DNA of 64,000 nt from Pterois miles. Lineage: Eukaryota; Chordata; Actinopteri; Perciformes; Scorpaenidae. The DNA lies in the NCBI GenBank assembly GCA_947000775.1, contig CAMQGK010000565.1, positions 3,601,001 to 3,665,000 of the forward strand, written 5' to 3'. Shown piece by piece: positions 58,634 through 64,000 of this stretch (position 1 is its first letter; every line of letters starts with the position of its first letter). Position numbers and translations under genes: made by a program. Below the pieces are notes generated by a model, which was not told the origin of the DNA, searched no databases, and saw only the letters and a list, made by a program, of their open reading frames with translations.

Positions 58634-61600
58634 CTTGCATGGTGCATGAATTTAGACAATGTAGTCTCAAATCTCACAGGGCTGTTGTGCACTCACCAGT
58701 TTAGTAGTACTTTGTGAAAGATAACACATATCACTTAAATTGGTATAGTTCGGTGTTTGCTGTGTCAGTTGCAACCGCTGCAGCTTCCTCACCTGCCATT
58801 TGTGAACAAGTTGGTGGCCCCTCCCCTTCTGCTACATAGCAAAGATGGTCACCATTGAGGGTGAGAAGTGTCCAGCGTTGCACACTCAGTGTTTTGACTG
58901 TTTTGAGTACAACATCTGGGGGCTTGGAGTGCAGTGCACTTTACATACTTCTCAGTGTAAATGCACTTATGTCCACACAGGCTGAAACTGTGAGGCTGTT
59001 CTCCCTGAACATTAACCAAGCGATAAGACAGACTGCTGGATACAGGTGTGTGGTTGACTATTGCATCCAGAGGCAGTGGGATGAAGCTCTGCTGTAGGTG
59101 GGAAGGCTGTCGGTTGGGATCTGACAGTGCTCGTTCAGTTTAGCAGTGTCCCACTAGGTCATCGTGGGAGACCACAGAAGCCACAGCTACTGCAGAACTC
59201 CACTGCCAAAAGTGGGCGATTTAGCGTTTTCCCTCAACACCTTATTGTCAAGCTGCCATCGGCTCGCACACGACAGTTGAGATAGTTTCCAGTGTTTGTT
59301 GCTCCCGATTGAAGATGTAACCATGTTTTCTGACCATATGTGTTATGGAATCCTTTAGCATGGCATATGAAATCATGGAATACACCCCTTCAGCAAAATG
59401 TTCCAATCCCTTCTCCGAATCTGCAAATTCCCACATCATCATAATCAAGTGCAGGGGAAAAGCTATTCCCGTTCCGCTCCCATTTAAGTTTTTCATTCAA
59501 ATCCCCCAAATTATGAACACTAAACCTTTCCCCCCGCTCTGTGATCCAGTCTTAGTTTTGGACTGGAGGGAGGAGATGTCGGCATTTTTTCAAGAACTAA
59601 AGATCAGCCGACCGCAAGTCTAATGCATTCTCTCTGTGCTGCCGGCTCTTGGAGGCAGTCTCTCTGTTTCTGGAGCTTCTCCACGGTATTACATTTGCTT
59701 TCCAAGAGAGCACACATTAATAGTCGGGTTATTGAGCATTACAGAGCCTGAGATATCTTCATTCAGCAGAGGTGATTTAGTTTCAAAGGCTGGTTATTTG
59801 ATATTTATTTCACTCTTCTACAGTAAACACAAAAAGTGTATTCAGTTCAGCTTCTGCTGGCTGTTGCCTGACACTCTGCTGAAGGTTTATATGGATTGAT
59901 GGAAAAATGAAAGCATCCCCATTCTTGTTGCAGCTCCATCCCTCACCAACTTCTCTGTTTTGCACAGGGGGTTGGCTCCCTTATTTTTGCCCTAACTGAC
60001 AAATTGGAGAACAACACCATAAACTCGCAGTGAGATTTGAAACTGGCAATTTAAGTGTGTCTCTGTTTCCTCTGCAAAAGCAGATTTAGCAGTCTTCTCC
60101 ATGTGCCCTGCTATGGTGCTGGCATGAGTTGGTATTCTCAGTCTGTAAAAATGTGGAATGAATTATCCCGTGCTAACAGAAATGGGTGTTATTGAGTGGC
60201 CTGTTGCAGTCTATTAAGAAGTAATTATGAAATTAGAGACAAATCCATCAGCGAGTCGGGTGGAACGGAGGAAGGGGGTTCAGGATCAGAATGGCAAAAG
60301 TGGTCAATCCTCCAATCATAATCCTTGGCCCGCTTTCTGGATGAATCATTCTATTTTAAATATTTCTGTCAAGACTGATCCCAGGGCTGTGATTTGTTGA
60401 TGCCGTTTTATTATGCGTATTTGAGTGTGTTCACCCACGCGTGAAGTGCATCGAAAGCCCCATGTGGTTTCTGTTACACATCTCACATAATAAGTTGACG
60501 TGTCTTTTAGATCCAGCCAGTGATCTTTGCCCCTTAACTCAACTCTTACACACAAACAGTTTGTGCTTTATTTTCCGGTTGCATTTATTCTATTATTTGT
60601 ACCTTTTTCCTTCTTTAATGTTATGTTTTGACTCGTCTGAATAAAGCACCCATCATCAAACATTCCTTCAGTTAACCACCTGTAATAGAGATGCCCTTCA
60701 CTTAAAAGACCTGCTCATGAACACCTTACAGCTCCGTTCAGATTGCAGTGCACTTGACGTCGGCGATTAGGGCTTGAAAACGGACACCTTTCAGCGGCTA
60801 CACTCAGCATCAAAGGCCAACACTGGCCCCCTTGTCATAAAACGGCCTGCTCTGGTTACTCTCTGTTTGACTTTCCAGCCAGTTTGTCACCGTCCTGATT
60901 CATGCTTTTCATCTGAAAAGGTTTCTTGTTGTCCCGGCAGTGAAATATTACAAAAGTTCAATCGTTCTGCCTCTGGGCCCATTGCACAAGAATTGATGCA
61001 GCACTTGAGCTGGTGAGCCTTTTTCTCTGCAGAGGGAATACTGCAGGTTTTTAAGTGATGCCCCAAACCTGTTGTGTTGAGGGAATTTCCTGTACAGTGA
61101 TAATGATTGGCTAAACAGTGCGATGTGCAGTACTATTGCAACTTTTTTTTTTTTTTTTTTTTGCAAATTACTTTATTTATCTTTATTTATCCTGATTTTA
61201 GTGCCATATAAATAAGCTTCATTGTTAGGCTATCATTAGGTATATTGATGATTCTTAAATGACAAAGTTGACAGTTTTCAAATAAATTACAGTAAATACT
61301 TATTTATTGTTAAGAAAGGCAATGAGGTGCAGGTTGCATCTAGTTGCTGTAATATCAAAATGTCGGCACAACGTAGAATACTGGCTCTGGATGAAGGGAA
61401 GGCTGGATGTCGTTGTGGAGTTTCACCCAAAGTTGAACATTTTTCAACTCTAGCCGTGCAATGCTCAGCGGTGACTAGACGCTCATCACCTCGTCATACT
61501 GCTGCCATTTGTAGTTAAGTGTAAACCTGTGGCAGAATTCAAATGAGAAAAAACATGGCGGTTGTGTCGGTTGTTTCCCCTGTGGTTGGCTTGTCAATAT

Positions 61601-62072
61601 TGCGGTTATTGCGACAGTCCTAATCCAAGGTTAGAATTTTTCTGCTTTTTAGAGGAGCACAGATCAACGTGCATGGGTGGCATTGCAGATCAGACATTGT
61701 TTTGTTAATATTTCTTTGAAGCAAAAAGACTTTTTCGAAAAAAAGATGCAATGAAAAGTCTGTTTTGCTCTGTGACCTACATCGTACCTCTGCCACTTCT
61801 CCACTTTCTCTCTCTCCTTTACCTCAGATAGGCACTGCGCTGTTGCCCCAAGCTGTGCGCCATGACTAGAAACTCTCAGGATGAGAACAGGAGACCTGGA
61901 TACCAAATGTCTGTTTTAGTAGTTACCGAAACAAATGCAAGTAGGATAAAATGTGGAGGATTTAGTGCTGGAGGGAGGAGAATAGAGGGTGTTTTCATGT
62001 CTGTATTTCCCCATCCTCCTTTAAAGTAGCGCCTCCCAGCCCAACCCAGTCTCACGGAAAAGTGTGTAATAT
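58634..62072. other. wnt7b intron 2, no gene seen
   Basis: No exon 3. 59230-59600 is a repeat-free block with few CA/TA runs and continuous open frames on both strands, the sort of sequence that conserved intronic enhancers show, but this is not proof. A T-run lies at 61143-61162. Confidence 0.45.
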
Positions 62073-62504
62073 GGTGCCTTCAAATGGGGTCGTGTTTACG
62101 AATTTGGCCCATACGAACGCCCCCTCATGTCATATTCACAACCTTTTAAGTGGAAAGTTTCTGAAAACTCCGAGTTCACGACTTGTGACGTGTTTGTTTA
62201 CATTGTGGGAAATGGGGGAGCCCATGGAAATTCATTTATTGGTGCATAAAAATTTAATATTGTATAGTATATTGTGATTTTAGTCATATATTGTTTTTCT
62301 TGGTAATGTTATAATATGTCTGAGGAAAATGTTGATATTCTCAACAACCTAATCTTTCTCCTCTGTGGCTTCTAGACTCAGACAGTAACATCATTATTGC
62401 CGTTGCTTAGCAGCAGTGTTCGTCACGACTTAGCCACTTGAACGCAGCGCATGTTGCGTTCACGACTTCCCATGTTGTGAACACGAGTTCCATTTAAAGG
62501 CACC
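62073..62504. mobile_element. MITE with about 30-bp inverted ends
   Basis: Left end GGTGCCTTCAAATGGGGTCG then TGTTTACGA; right end, complemented, GGTGCCTTTAAATGGAACTC then GTGTTCACAA. The right arm also repeats CACGACTT motifs inside. 432 bp, no coding frame, no clear target duplication, so the superfamily is open. Confidence 0.7.
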
Positions 62505-64000
62505 AACAGACCCGCCTGTCCACCAGAAGAAAGCGTGTCAGTGTCATGTTTTTCCTCGCTGAGGCGTTGTTTTGTAAGTTATATTAATGATGTTTGTCAT
62601 GTGTTTTGTAGCGATGGTTGTCATGTGAATTTTGTCACGTGTTACAACATTTACTACTGTACTTCGGCCTGACCACATTTCTCTTAACCTAACTAGGTGT
62701 TTTTCTTGCCTTATCTTAACTTAGGGACCGTGAGATTTTCCGTTAAATTTCTAAAATGGTTTTGTTGCCTAAATCTAAGCGAGTGGCTTTGTCGTCCCTG
62801 CTGGTACTGCATGTTAATACAGGCATGTGATATTCATGTCTTTACAAGGCAAAATGTAACACTGACAGGCTATCCTCTGGTAGTATCTTCTGCTGGTCAG
62901 GCAGGTCTATTGCATCTTTGGTGTGATATTGGGATGCCCAGCCAGTCACTCCCTCATTCACCCATCTCCCATTTGGAGGTGAAGGCAGTGGGCGATCCAC
63001 CTGCCACGACTGCAGGGCCGCAGGGGCCAAACCAGCATCTGGTCGGATAAAGGATAAGTCAGCAGGTTCACTGGAAAGAACTCCCGAACAGGCATGTACT
63101 CGATCGGGAGCTGGAGATGCAGGACTTCTTCCTCTCAGAGGAGGGGAAAGGTCACTGCAGACAGATAGAGCCAGACATAACTCAAGCCTGAGGTTGGTGT
63201 CTGTATCTCCAGTTTACACAGAGGAACAGGGGAAGCGCAAAGAGGATGTGGTTGATAGTTAGGATTTTGGTTTTACATTCTGTACCCGCTGAATTTGTTG
63301 AAGACTGAAGGTTTGGATGCACTGTGTCGGAGACAATAGATGCACTGGTTGTTTGTTTTGATGTCTTGAGCTGTTCTGAACAATAGAAAGTCTGTACGTA
63401 ATGCTTTTATCGCCCCATATTTTTAAATGAAAACAGTCAGTGATGGCTTTGGCATTTCAGACCACTTTAACTAATGTTATGATAACAGAGGACAATGGCC
63501 TCACAGCAGCTTTCACAGGCAAAAATAAGTCCTGATAATTTGATACATATAATCAGGTGGAATATAAAAAAATCTACGGTGGCAGTCGCATTAAATCTTC
63601 ATATTTTATTTGTTGTTTAAGGTTTAAAATAGACAATCATTTGCTTTGTTTCCCCCACACATCCAGCATTTCTACTCTCATACGCTGCACTACCAGCTCC
63701 GGGTTTGAGGACAACAAAATACTTGCAGATTATAAATGCATTGGCGGAGATCCTTCCCCTTCTCGGAATCAGTTGATGGTCATTTGTGGTGAAATCATAT
63801 CCCCGCAGAATGCGAGTACAACATCACAGTCCAACCTAAGGCTAATAATGAACGGACAAGGAAATCTGTTCAAATGACCATGTGGTTCCGTTCGCTGCTT
63901 TGTTTCCTCATTTTGACAAAGCAAAAGGAAATGCAAGCTGAGATATTAATTTCGACCAGCTGAAGTTTTTCGACAAAACTCCTTTTAAATCGTTTGATGT
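62505..64000. other. wnt7b intron 2 continuing past the window, no gene seen
   Basis: 62640-62800 has TTAACCTAACTAGG and TTGTTGCCTAAATCTAAGCG, related to family C reversed. 63560-64000 is a repeat-poor block with paired inverted CTTTGT/ACAAAG motifs near 63897-63922. A 106-codon frame at 63557-63877 has no Wnt or other recognisable sequence. Confidence 0.45.

Noticed and set aside
51246..64000. wnt7b exon 3 in the rest of the window
   Set aside because: I looked for SREAAF, GCDREKQG and GWKWGGC signatures after an AG acceptor on the + strand; none of the long frames contains them. The exon must lie beyond 64000.
1..64000. CRISPR arrays, operons, bacterial terminators
   Set aside because: The sequence is vertebrate nuclear DNA with GT-AG introns and SINE/LINE/hAT repeats; no direct-repeat/spacer array is present.

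Overview
The window looks like nuclear DNA of a ray-finned (teleost) fish, probably a percomorph. It holds split coding exons with GT-AG borders, dense non-autonomous DNA transposons with vertebrate-fish character, a tRNA-headed SINE, an L2-type LINE fragment, a Tc1 element, and many CA/GT and AGAT microsatellites. There is no bacterial, plasmid or organelle signature. The percomorph placement rests on my memory of the repeat families and is an inference.

The only protein-coding gene I can support is the 5' part of wnt7b on the + strand. Two alternative first coding exons lie at 43369-43439 (24-residue N-terminus) and 45690-45772 (28-residue N-terminus). Both end in splice phase 2 and both join in frame to a shared exon 2 at 51019-51245. 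Exon 2 encodes a strongly conserved Wnt7b block with the NCS glycosylation motif. It ends at a phase-1 GT donor. The remaining exons, carrying the acylated serine hairpin and most Wnt cysteines, are not in the window, so intron 2 is at least 12.7 kb long. The protein would be a secreted, lipid-modified Wnt ligand made through the ER; the two first exons change the signal-peptide end and put each form under its own promoter.

Layout: 1-42.6 kb is upstream intergenic DNA with no supportable gene but many repeats. These include several copies of a roughly 550-670 bp hAT-like family (called A here), a TTAA-flanked family (B), an LTTR-free L2 LINE fragment bracketed by two SINE copies in opposite orientation (19.0-20.7 kb), and hAT-like elements with visible 8-bp target duplications (15.4 kb and 40.7 kb). 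42.7-43.4 kb is the likely promoter/leader of exon 1a, with a TATAAAA candidate and a short upstream ORF in strong start context. 45.3-45.8 kb is the promoter/leader of exon 1b, CpG-rich to the eye and rich in small palindromes. 45.8-51.0 kb is intron 1, with a family A copy and a family D copy. 51.2-64 kb is intron 2, containing a nested pair of transposons (51.7-53.0 kb), a decayed Tc1 element with intact TIRs (57.5-58.6 kb) and a MITE (62.1-62.5 kb).

I did not find a clearly new system. The observations most worth following are the conserved dual first-exon architecture of wnt7b, the GT-rich tract abutting the shared exon 2 acceptor, the datable nested transposons in intron 2, and the direct repeat that brackets a family A element at 47.7-48.5 kb. 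Repeat edges without a stated target duplication are approximate, and family names come from termini and target-site lengths, not from a library search.
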